The notes under the pieces were generated by a model. That model was not told where the DNA came from. It saw only the letters and a program-made list of their open reading frames with translations, and ran no database searches. A stretch of DNA of 14,369 bases from Syntrophorhabdaceae bacterium (lineage in GTDB: Bacteria > Desulfobacterota > Syntrophorhabdia > Syntrophorhabdales > Syntrophorhabdaceae): assembly GCA_026416315.1 (NCBI GenBank), contig JAOAFK010000239.1, positions 1-14,369 of the forward strand, written 5' to 3'. Made by a program: the position numbers and the translations under genes. The first letter of the stretch is position 1. The number at the start of each line of letters is the position of its first letter. Shown here piece by piece: positions 7,640-14,369 of this stretch.

Positions 7640-10600
7640 TTGGAAGATTTTTTCAAGATTTTTGACAAACAAAAAGACCCTTTAAGCTACAGTGCTATCA
7701 AGATATCCCTTGCATCACCAGAACTTATAGAAAAGTGGTCCTTTGGTGAGGTAAAGAAGCCAGAGACAATAAACTACAGGACATTTAAGCCTGAAAAAGA
7801 TGGGCTTTTCTGTGCAAAGATATTCGGCCCTGTTAAGGATTATGAATGTCTGTGTGGAAAATACAAAAGGATGAAACACAGAGGTATCATATGCGAAAAA
7901 TGTGGTGTAGAGGTGATACAATCTAAGGTGAGAAGGGAAAGGATGGGCCATATAAGGCTTGCAAGCCCCGTCGCCCATATATGGTTTTTGAAAAGCATGC
8001 CCAGTAAGATAGGAACGCTCCTTGAACTCACCATAAAAGAGGTTGAGAGGGTTCTATATTTTGAAATGTATATTGTCATCGAAAAAGGTAATTCTCCTTA
8101 TAAGTTCTGCGAGCTCATCTCAGAGGAAAAATACAATGAAGCAAAAGAAAGATACGGCGAGGGATTCAGGGCAGGCATAGGGGCTGAGGCCATAAGGGAG
8201 TGCCTCCAGAAGATAGATATTAATAAACTCTCAGAAGAGTTAAGACAGGAAATGAAGGAAACCACAAGTGATGCAAAAAAGAAAAAGATTTCAAAAAGAC
8301 TTAAGATTGTAAATGCATTCAAGGCCTCGGGGGTTAAACCTGAATGGATGATTCTCGATATAATACCTGTTTTACCACCGGAGCTAAGACCCCTTGTTCC
8401 ATTAGATGGTGGCAGATTTGCCACATCAGATCTTAATGACCTTTACAGAAGGGTCATAAACAGAAACAACAGATTAAAAAGACTCATGGAGCTCAATGCA
8501 CCGGATATCATTATAAGAAATGAAAAAAGGATGCTTCAGGAGGCGGTGGATGCCCTTTTTGACAATACAAAAAGAGGAAGGGTTGTAACGGGTACAAACA
8601 AAAGGCCTCTAAAATCATTAAGCGACATGTTAAGAGGAAAACAGGGCAGGTTCCGTCAGAATCTCCTCGGTAAAAGGGTCGATTATTCAGGCAGGTCTGT
8701 TATTGTGGTAGGACCTGAATTAAAACTCCATCAGTGTGGTTTACCAAAGTATATGGCACTGGAGTTGTTCAAGCCTTTTGTTTTTAACAGGTTGATTAAA
8801 AAGGGTTATGCTGCAACCATAAAAAATGCAAAAAAGATCGTAGAAAAAGAAACACCAATTGTTTGGGATATCCTCGAAGAGGTGATAAAAGAACACCCTG
8901 TGCTTTTAAACAGGGCACCAACCTTACATAGGTTAGGCATTCAGGCCTTTGAGCCTATTCTCATTGACGGTAAGGCCATACAGTTACACCCCCTTGTCTG
9001 TCCTGCATATAACGCAGACTTTGACGGTGACCAGATGGCAGTGCATGTTCCCCTGTCAATTGAAGCCCAGGCAGAGGCAAGGATACTCATGATGTCCACA
9101 AACAATATTTTATCTCCTGCAAATGGAAAACCCATCATTGTGCCCACACAGGATATAGTGTTAGGTCTGTATTATCTCACAATAGATAGAAAATATGTAA
9201 AAGGTGAAGGCAAGGTCTTCTCAGACCCCGATGAGGTTATAATTGCATACGATGCAGGGGAAATCGATTTACATGCGAGAATAAAAATTAGACTGAATGG
9301 AAAATTAATAGACACTACCGTGGGAAGGATAATATTAAGGGATGTCATAGAGGATGCACTAATGGAGCTTGAAGATGAAAAAAGGGCATACATACTGAAT
9401 GAGCTTTTTTCTCTGATAAACAGGGTAATGGATAAAAAGATCATTGCCCAGCTTATTGATAAATGTTATAGGGAGGCAGGAGAAAAGGCTACAGTCATAC
9501 TATCTGACAGGCTAAAAAATCTCGGCTTCTATTTTGCTACATTAGGTGGAATCTCCATATCCATAGACGATATGAAGATACCTGAAAAGAAAAAGGAACT
9601 CATAGATAACGCAAATAAAGAGGTCTTGAACGTTCAGAAGCAGTATTCAGATGGGCTCATAACTGATGGTGAAAGATACAACAAGGTAATAGATATATGG
9701 GCAAATGTGACAGAAGCGATAGCGGATGAGCTCATGAAAGAATTGGGCACTGAAGATGTATTGGGCCCTGATGGCAAACCTGTTATAGGACCTAATGGAA
9801 AACCGGAAAAACAGAACAGTTTGAACCCCATATTCATGATGGCCCATTCAGGGGCAAGGGGAAATGCACAGCAGATCAGACAGCTTGCCGGTATGAGGGG
9901 TCTTATGGCAAAACCATCAGGAGAGATTATAGAGACACCTATTACAAGTAACTTTAGAGAAGGTCTCGATGTGCTTCAATACTTTATTTCTACGCACGGA
10001 GCAAGAAAAGGTCTGGCAGATACGGCTCTTAAAACGGCAAACTCAGGCTATCTTACAAGGAGGCTCATAGATGTGGCCCATGATGTGGTGGTGACAGAAT
10101 ATGATTGCGGAACCCTTGACTGGATAGAGATGAGGCGCCTTGAAGAAGGTGGTGAAATCATTGAACACCTTGATGCAAGGATATTAGGAAGGGTAGCGGC
10201 TGAGGATATAAAAGACCCTGATGGTGAAATAATAGTAAGAAAAAATGAGGAAATAAGAGAGGTGCATCTGAAAAAGATAGAAGATGCAGGTTATGAAAGC
10301 GTAAAGATAAGATCAGTGCTTACATGTAGGTCAAAAAGGGGTGTATGCGTGCTCTGTTATGGAAGGGACTTAGCAAGGGGAAGGCTCGTAAGTATCGGTG
10401 AGGCAGTGGGAATTATTGCTGCCCAATCCATAGGTGAGCCAGGAACCCAGCTCACCATGAGGACCTTCCATATTGGTGGTGCTGCCACAAGAAGGATTGA
10501 GCAATCAACTCTTGAGGTGAGAAATGAAGGATTTGTAAAGCTTTATAATGTAAAAACAATAATCAACAGAGAGGGCATCCCTGTTGTTATGAACAGAAAT

Positions 10601-11827
10601 GGTGAAATTGCGATTGTCGATGAAACAGGAAGGGAAAGGGAAAAATATCCTGTTATTTACGGAGCAAAACTAAAACACAAAGAAAATGACTATGTTAAAG
10701 AAGGTGATGTCCTTGCGGAATGGGATCCCTATACAACCCCGATACTGTCTGAGGTCTCTGGTAAGATAAAATTCGGTGACATAATTGAGGGTATAACCAT
10801 GCAGGAGACAAAGGATGAGGTTACAGGGCTTTCATATAAAGTCATAATAGAACCAAGGGACCCCACATTGAGACCTCGCATCTCCATAAAGGATGATAAG
10901 GGTAAAACCATAATAATGGAGGGCACATCAAGCCCAGCAAGATATATACTACCTGTTGGTGCCCACATTGCAGTTAATGAAGGTGATGATATATATGCCG
11001 GAGACGTTATAGCAAAGATACCAAGGGATACCATCAAAACAAAGGACATCACAGGTGGTCTTCCAAGGGTAGCAGAACTGTTCGAGGCAAGAAAACCTAA
11101 AGAGAATGCCATTGTCAGCGAAGTTGATGGTGTTGTGTCATTTGGAAAGATGATAAAAGGCAGAAGGGAAATCATAGTGACACCTGAAAGGGGTGAGCCG
11201 AGAAAATATATCATCCCAAGGGGAAAACATATAATTGTTCATGAAGGAGACTATATAAGGGCAGGAGAACCTTTAATGGATGGTCCTGTAAACCCCCACG
11301 ACATTTTAAGTATTCAAGGCGTAAAAGAGCTTGCAAGATACCTTGTCAATGAAATCCAGGAAGTATATCAGTTACAGGGTGTTAAGATCAACGACAAACA
11401 CATAGAGGTGATCGTGAGGCAGATGTTAAAGAGGGTGAGGATCAAGGATGTGGGGGATACGAATTTCATAATAGATGAACCGGTTGAGCAATGGGTGTTT
11501 GAGGAAGAAAACAAAAAGGTTATAGAAAAAGGTGGCAGACCAGCCCAGGCAGAACCGCTTTTCTTAGGGATTACAAAGGCTTCCCTGATAACAGACAGTT
11601 TTATTTCAGCTGCAAGCTTTCAGGATACAACCAAGGTATTAACTCAGGCTGCTATAGAAGGAAGGATTGATTATTTAAAGGGATTAAAAGAGAATGTGAT
11701 TATGGGTAGGATTATACCAGCAGGTACAGGCTTTCCAAAATACAGAAACTATGACATGATTGTAGCGAATAAACCTGCAGAGGCTCAGCTAAAACAAGGA
11801 GGAGAACCAGAGACTAAAACTGCTTAA
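7640..11827 (+). CDS. rpoC: DNA-directed RNA polymerase subunit beta'
   Basis: The 1395-residue product is complete. The N-terminal zinc site is C70, C72, C85, C88 and the second is C823, C896, C903, C906. The catalytic NADFDGDQ at 458-465 gives D460, D462 and D464, which chelate the active-site Mg2+; numbering equals E. coli here. The trigger loop QSIGEPGTQLTMRTFHIGGA carries M940 and H944 and is followed by a long insertion (about 960-1140) of the Gram-negative SI3 type. A tandem GP[DN]GKP octapeptide repeat lies at 709-724, just before the conserved NPIFMMAHSGARG segment. The start is TTG with a consensus ribosome binding site. The last 14 nt overlap the convergent cpoB-like gene and no terminator is visible behind the stop. 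Confidence 0.98.
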   Translation: MEDFFKIFDKQKDPLSYSAIKISLASPELIEKWSFGEVKKPETINYRTFKPEKDGLFCAKIFGPVKDYECLCGKYKRMKHRGIICEKCGVEVIQSKVRRERMGHIRLASPVAHIWFLKSMPSKIGTLLELTIKEVERVLYFEMYIVIEKGNSPYKFCELISEEKYNEAKERYGEGFRAGIGAEAIRECLQKIDINKLSEELRQEMKETTSDAKKKKISKRLKIVNAFKASGVKPEWMILDIIPVLPPELRPLVPLDGGRFATSDLNDLYRRVINRNNRLKRLMELNAPDIIIRNEKRMLQEAVDALFDNTKRGRVVTGTNKRPLKSLSDMLRGKQGRFRQNLLGKRVDYSGRSVIVVGPELKLHQCGLPKYMALELFKPFVFNRLIKKGYAATIKNAKKIVEKETPIVWDILEEVIKEHPVLLNRAPTLHRLGIQAFEPILIDGKAIQLHPLVCPAYNADFDGDQMAVHVPLSIEAQAEARILMMSTNNILSPANGKPIIVPTQDIVLGLYYLTIDRKYVKGEGKVFSDPDEVIIAYDAGEIDLHARIKIRLNGKLIDTTVGRIILRDVIEDALMELEDEKRAYILNELFSLINRVMDKKIIAQLIDKCYREAGEKATVILSDRLKNLGFYFATLGGISISIDDMKIPEKKKELIDNANKEVLNVQKQYSDGLITDGERYNKVIDIWANVTEAIADELMKELGTEDVLGPDGKPVIGPNGKPEKQNSLNPIFMMAHSGARGNAQQIRQLAGMRGLMAKPSGEIIETPITSNFREGLDVLQYFISTHGARKGLADTALKTANSGYLTRRLIDVAHDVVVTEYDCGTLDWIEMRRLEEGGEIIEHLDARILGRVAAEDIKDPDGEIIVRKNEEIREVHLKKIEDAGYESVKIRSVLTCRSKRGVCVLCYGRDLARGRLVSIGEAVGIIAAQSIGEPGTQLTMRTFHIGGAATRRIEQSTLEVRNEGFVKLYNVKTIINREGIPVVMNRNGEIAIVDETGREREKYPVIYGAKLKHKENDYVKEGDVLAEWDPYTTPILSEVSGKIKFGDIIEGITMQETKDEVTGLSYKVIIEPRDPTLRPRISIKDDKGKTIIMEGTSSPARYILPVGAHIAVNEGDDIYAGDVIAKIPRDTIKTKDITGGLPRVAELFEARKPKENAIVSEVDGVVSFGKMIKGRREIIVTPERGEPRKYIIPRGKHIIVHEGDYIRAGEPLMDGPVNPHDILSIQGVKELARYLVNEIQEVYQLQGVKINDKHIEVIVRQMLKRVRIKDVGDTNFIIDEPVEQWVFEEENKKVIEKGGRPAQAEPLFLGITKASLITDSFISAASFQDTTKVLTQAAIEGRIDYLKGLKENVIMGRIIPAGTGFPKYRNYDMIVANKPAEAQLKQGGEPETKTA

Positions 11828-12545
11828 GCTTTCTCTCTGCTATAATGGCCTCTTCTGATTTGGGATAAAGCTCTTTTACTTTTTTTAAGGCTATTATGGC
11901 ATTTTCCTTCTCTTTTAGATAAAAAAAGGCGTCCGCCTGAGATAAAAGGGCACGTGGCGCCTTTTCACTTTTTGGGTATTTTTGAATAACCTCGTTAAAA
12001 TTCAGTATTGCCATCTCATAATCTTTTATACCCATGTAGCACTCTCCAAGCCAGTAATATGCGTTGGGTATAAGAGGGGTGCCTGAATAAGAGGCAATGA
12101 ATTCAGAAAATTTCTTTATTGCATCGTTATACATCTTCTTCTGAAACAGGTCAAATGCCTCTTTATACCTTAACTCATAGTTTTTATCATCAGGCTTTTT
12201 TGCTTCTTCTATTTTTGTTTCCACTGGTTTTTTTAATGCATTCAATTCACTTTTTGTCTCCTGATAAAATGTTTTTAACTGAAATTCTAATGCCTCGATC
12301 TTACCTGTTAGGCTTTTAATCTTTTCTTCATTGGTATTCAATAAGAGTGATAAATCAGCGATCTGTTTTTTTATTGCCATGTTATCTTTTGATACAGCAT
12401 CTATTCTTTTATTGCTCTGTTCTTTTAGGTCATTTAACTCTTTTTCAATACCAGCCATGTTTCTGTGTATTATGGTCAGATCATCTGTTGAGGCGCATCC
12501 ATAAGCGATAATTATTATTATTATTAAAAGAAAAAACTTTTTCAT
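11814..12545 (-). CDS. cpoB: CpoB/YbgF-like Tol-Pal accessory protein, predicted lipoprotein with coiled coil and TPRs
   Basis: The 243-residue product has an N-terminal signal with a run of six isoleucines (8-13) and a lipobox-like A-Y-G-C ending at C17. Next comes a heptad-rich segment (about 22-100) like the trimerising coiled coil of YbgF, a Lys/Glu-rich linker (101-123), and about three TPR-like repeats (124-157, 161-194, 198-231; for example YWLGECYMGIKDYEMAILNF). This is the family architecture of CpoB/YbgF, which works with TolA and penicillin-binding proteins during outer-membrane constriction. The gene lies 33 nt behind tolB, supporting the call. AAAGGA (12553-12558) lies 7 nt before the ATG. 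E. coli CpoB is soluble, so the lipobox is notable. Other TPR lipoproteins (BamD-like) are possible but lack this coiled coil. Confidence 0.85.
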   Translation of the reverse strand: MKKFFLLIIIIIIAYGCASTDDLTIIHRNMAGIEKELNDLKEQSNKRIDAVSKDNMAIKKQIADLSLLLNTNEEKIKSLTGKIEALEFQLKTFYQETKSELNALKKPVETKIEEAKKPDDKNYELRYKEAFDLFQKKMYNDAIKKFSEFIASYSGTPLIPNAYYWLGECYMGIKDYEMAILNFNEVIQKYPKSEKAPRALLSQADAFFYLKEKENAIIALKKVKELYPKSEEAIIAERKLKQF

Positions 12546-12578
12546 AGGTCATTCCTTTCCTGATATATTTTATACGAT

Positions 12579-13868
12579 TTATGGCATAAAAAATGGCTGA
12601 GTCTCATCTCCATCGGTAAAATTAAGTATCCTTTTATTTTCACCATTAAAAAGCATTATGGCAATTTTATTTTTGTTTCCCTGAGTTGTGGAATAAATTA
12701 TATATCTGCCGCAGGGAGAAAAACGGGGCGAATCATTGATCCCGCCATTTGTCAAGAGCCTCGGATTTGACCCGTCAATATTCATGACACATATATCGAA
12801 TGAACCTTCAACTTTTGAGACAAAGGTAATTAGATCGCCTTTTGGTGAAAAATTGGGAGAGACATTATAGTTGCCAAAAAAGGTAAGCCTTTTTGTTTCA
12901 CCTGTTATTATGTCTATGAGAAAGATATGAGGTGAGCCATGCATGTCCGATACAAAGGCAACCTTTTTCCCATCTGGTGAAAATGAAGGGGATGTATAAA
13001 TACCATCACCGGAAATGAGGGCTTTTTTTGCTCCTGTTGTAACATCCACAATATAAATGGTGGATTTTCTTCCAGATGTAAAAGAATATGCAAAAGTATT
13101 TTTGTCCCTCCAGGCTGTCCCTGTTTTCATACCTATATCTCTATCAATATATATCTCCTTTTTAGTGTGCATATCCACAATGTATAGATTTGGCCTTTCA
13201 TTTGCATATGTTGTATAGGAAAGGTATTTACCATCAGGCGATACAGATGGGGATAGGGTTATACTGTTGTAATTGGTTAATTTTTGGATGTTGTATCCAT
13301 CTAAGTCTGCTACATAAATCTCTTTTTTCCCTCTGTAGCCGGATACAAACAGAATTCTTGAACTCATGATCCCCTTTTCACCTGTTACGGCAAATATTAT
13401 ATCATCGGCGAGTCTGTGGATGCTTCTTCTCCAATCTGAAGCCTTTGATCTGTATTTATTTGCATGCACAAGGGAGCCATCAATTGTGTCATACACATAT
13501 GCATCAACTATGACCTCATCATTTCTTTCCTGGATCATACCCTTACATAGAAGCTCAACGCCTATGGAGCGCCAGTTATTAAATTTTATATCCTTTTTTT
13601 CAATGCCCTCTTCAAGAAGCTCTCTGTCAAATAAGGTTTGTGGAGCAGGTATAAAAAAACCAGACATTTCGAGATCTCTATTCAAAACATCACTCATTTC
13701 TATAGATAATTTATTTGCCCTTTCGCTTTTAAAATGCGGCACGGCAATGGTTATTTTTTTTAATGACTTTCCATACACATCAAGATATATCTTTCCATAA
13801 ACTTCTGTGAAGATAAAAAGGGTAAAACAAAGGACGATAATAACTCTTAATTTTATAGAATGCCTCAT
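12579..13868 (-). CDS. tolB: Tol-Pal system periplasmic beta-propeller protein TolB
   Basis: The 429-residue product starts with a signal peptide (1-25, probable cut after EVYG before KIYLDVYG). The TolB N-terminal domain follows (about 26-165; KKITIAVPHF, then LNRDLEMSGFF), then a six-bladed propeller (about 170-425) with PD40 motifs: SPDGKYLSY (210), SPDGKKVAF (297), SPKGDLITF (341) and SPCGRYIIY (384). TolB binds Pal and outer-membrane porins and connects them to TolA, helping the outer membrane constrict at division. ATG 13868 is chosen; a GTG sits directly upstream (13871) and neither has a clear ribosome binding site. Upstream are a perfect inverted repeat and a candidate promoter; downstream is cpoB, without pal between. 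Confidence 0.95.
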   Translation of the reverse strand: MRHSIKLRVIIVLCFTLFIFTEVYGKIYLDVYGKSLKKITIAVPHFKSERANKLSIEMSDVLNRDLEMSGFFIPAPQTLFDRELLEEGIEKKDIKFNNWRSIGVELLCKGMIQERNDEVIVDAYVYDTIDGSLVHANKYRSKASDWRRSIHRLADDIIFAVTGEKGIMSSRILFVSGYRGKKEIYVADLDGYNIQKLTNYNSITLSPSVSPDGKYLSYTTYANERPNLYIVDMHTKKEIYIDRDIGMKTGTAWRDKNTFAYSFTSGRKSTIYIVDVTTGAKKALISGDGIYTSPSFSPDGKKVAFVSDMHGSPHIFLIDIITGETKRLTFFGNYNVSPNFSPKGDLITFVSKVEGSFDICVMNIDGSNPRLLTNGGINDSPRFSPCGRYIIYSTTQGNKNKIAIMLFNGENKRILNFTDGDETQPFFMP

Positions 13869-13872
13869 CACG

Positions 13873-13892
13873 ATTAATGTTATTACATTAAT
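13873..13892. repeat. Perfect inverted repeat directly upstream of tolB
   Basis: ATTAATGT (13873-13880) and ACATTAAT (13885-13892) are exact reverse complements separated by TATT. The element ends 5 bp before the tolB ATG. It could be an operator for a dimeric regulator or, in RNA, a weak A/U-rich hairpin over the translation start. I do not recognise it as a known box. Confidence 0.75.
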
Positions 13893-13909
13893 AGAATCTA
13901 TTTCAACTT

Positions 13910-13938
13910 AATTTATTCGATTTTGTTCGATTTTGCAA
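13910..13938 (-). promoter_or_regulatory. Candidate sigma-70-type promoter for tolB
   Basis: On the - strand TTGCAA (13938-13933) and TAAATT (13915-13910) are spaced by exactly 17 nt, each matching 4 of 6 consensus positions. Transcription would start near 13903, giving a leader of about 35 nt that contains the inverted repeat. A competing candidate, TTGAAA (13906-13901) with TAACAT (13882-13877) and an 18-nt spacer, would put the inverted repeat over the -10 box. Both are weak by-eye matches. Confidence 0.35.
13916..13935. repeat. Perfect tandem 10-bp direct repeat upstream of tolB
   Basis: TTCGATTTTG occurs twice in immediate succession (13916-13925 and 13926-13935). One copy per helical turn would suit two protein molecules bound to the same face. 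It fills the spacer of the candidate tolB promoter and overlaps its -35 box. Confidence 0.8.
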
Positions 13939-13965
13939 TATGATGTTCAGGTGTGAAAAGATTCA

Positions 13966-13994
13966 AAAAGGGGTGATGCTAAACCACCCCTTTT
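13966..13994 (-). terminator. Intrinsic terminator of the atpBE operon
   Basis: AAAAGGGGTG (13966-13975) and CACCCCTTTT (13985-13994) form a perfect 10-bp stem around a 9-nt loop. Read on the - strand the stem ends in a run of five T (13969-13965). It begins 5 nt after the atpE stop codon. The stem is nearly symmetric, but the T-run is better on the - strand, in line with the neighbouring gene. Confidence 0.88.
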
Positions 13995-13999
13995 AAATT

Positions 14000-14326
14000 T
14001 TAAAGTTTGAAGATAAGCAATAGGGATACAACGAGGGAATATATTACAAGTGATTCGATCATTGCCAGACCGATAATCATAGGTGTTACTATCTTGCCTG
14101 ATGCACCGGGATTTCTGGCAATGCCATCGAGAGCTGAAGCAATGCCTCTTGCCTGTCCGAGTGCCCCGCCAAATGCTGCAATTGCAACACCAAAACCCGC
14201 TGCAAGAGCTACCATCTGTTTGACAGATGGGTCAAGACCCTTTGCCTCTTCAGCAGCCAGTGCAACACTTACAGAAAAGCATACAAACAGACCAAGAAGC
14301 ATGATGATTGATAATAATTTTTTCAT
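14000..14326 (-). CDS. atpE: ATP synthase F0 subunit c with N-terminal signal-like extension
   Basis: The 108-residue product is the proteolipid that forms the rotor ring of F1F0 ATP synthase in the inner membrane. Residues 1-24 look like a cleavable signal peptide (VALA then AEEAKG), longer than the usual roughly 75-90-residue c subunit. Helix 1 (about 36-60) contains GALGQ with Q58, the polar loop is ARNPGASGK (70-78), and helix 2 (about 80-106) carries the ion-binding E91 in AMIESLVIYSL. Q58, E91, S92 and Y96 match the spacing of Q32, E65, S66 and Y70 in the Na+-binding Ilyobacter tartaricus ring. An AGGGGTGA-type ribosome binding site (14340-14333 on the - strand) precedes the ATG. A terminator follows immediately. 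Confidence 0.96.
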   Translation of the reverse strand: MKKLLSIIMLLGLFVCFSVSVALAAEEAKGLDPSVKQMVALAAGFGVAIAAFGGALGQARGIASALDGIARNPGASGKIVTPMIIGLAMIESLVIYSLVVSLLLIFKL

Positions 14327-14352
14327 TTTATTTCACCCCTTTCTTATATTTT

Positions 14353-14369
14353 TTAATGTTCTTCATGGG
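14353..14369 (-). CDS. atpB: Probable ATP synthase F0 subunit a, last residues only (truncated by window edge)
   Basis: Reading the - strand inward from the window edge, one frame gives His-Glu-Glu-His followed by TAA (14355-14353). An EEH-type ending just upstream of atpE is what I would expect of subunit a in the usual atpB-atpE order. The gap to atpE is 26 nt and carries its ribosome binding site. Only four residues are visible, so the call rests mainly on gene order. Confidence 0.55.

Noticed and set aside
11796..11804. Strong Shine-Dalgarno-like AAGGAGGAG just before the rpoC stop, possibly a relic of a lost downstream gene.
   Set aside because: No start codon follows at a workable distance on the + strand, and the bases encode Gln-Gly-Gly-Glu in the rpoC tail. 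Chance is the simpler explanation.
11822..11829. GCTTAAGC palindrome at the rpoC stop as a possible terminator or operator.
   Set aside because: It is an 8-bp palindrome with no loop or T-run and is too short to mean anything by itself.
11931..11948. Short hairpin with a T-run on the - strand (AGGC-GGAC-GCCT then T7), resembling a terminator.
   Set aside because: The stem is only 4 bp and lies inside the cpoB-like coding region, where it encodes conserved TPR residues; premature termination there is unlikely.
13366..13800. 144-codon open frame on the + strand within tolB.
   Set aside because: It is antisense to a clearly conserved TolB N-terminal region, lacks a ribosome binding site, and its translation looks like low-complexity shadow sequence.
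1..14369. Search for CRISPR arrays, insertion sequences, phage genes, toxin-antitoxin pairs or a new defence system.
   Set aside because: Nearly every base is accounted for by conserved housekeeping genes. The only gaps above 80 nt are the rplJ leader, the rplL-rpoB hairpin region and the atpE-tolB gap, and none holds further coding sequence or spacer-like repeats.

Overview
This window is a core housekeeping region of a Gram-negative bacterium, not an accessory island. Arginine is mostly AGA/AGG and isoleucine often ATA, and the DNA is A+T-rich throughout. The RNA polymerase subunits carry the long lineage-specific insertions of the proteobacterial type. TolB and a CpoB-like protein imply an outer membrane. 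The ATP synthase c subunit has a core that, from memory, resembles that of Geobacter-like organisms. I infer an anaerobic member of Desulfobacterota (old Deltaproteobacteria) or a neighbouring phylum such as Nitrospirota; the genus cannot be read from the sequence.

Positions 1-11827 (+ strand) are one long co-directional array: 3' end of tuf, rpmG, tRNA-Trp, secE, nusG, rplK, rplA, rplJ, rplL, rpoB, rpoC. This is the classic translation/secretion/transcription cluster. Gaps are short, so it probably works as one or a few long transcripts whose main promoter lies left of the window. Two RNA structures interrupt it: an L10-type autoregulatory leader before rplJ (about 2370-2451) and a long imperfect hairpin between rplL and rpoB (3432-3489). 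The second is a plausible attenuation or processing point separating ribosomal protein from polymerase expression. rpoC starts with TTG and rplJ probably does too.

Positions 11814-14369 are on the - strand. Reading leftward: the last codons of a probable atpB, atpE, an intrinsic terminator, tolB, and a cpoB/ybgF-like gene that runs tail-to-tail into rpoC with a 14-nt overlap. The atpBE pair ends at the terminator, so the other ATP synthase genes must lie elsewhere. tolB and cpoB are the periplasmic arm of the Tol-Pal envelope system, but pal is absent from its usual place between them. The 131-nt atpE-tolB gap holds the terminator, a candidate promoter with a perfect tandem 10-mer in its spacer, and a perfect 8-bp inverted repeat just before the tolB start.

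I see no CRISPR array, insertion sequence, phage gene or previously undescribed multigene system. The observations most worth a second look are the Na+-type ligand set in AtpE, the tolB upstream repeats, the missing pal with a lipoprotein-type CpoB, the unterminated convergent overlap at the rpoC end, and an octapeptide repeat in RpoC next to the conserved active-centre region. No gene-free stretch exceeds 300 bases.
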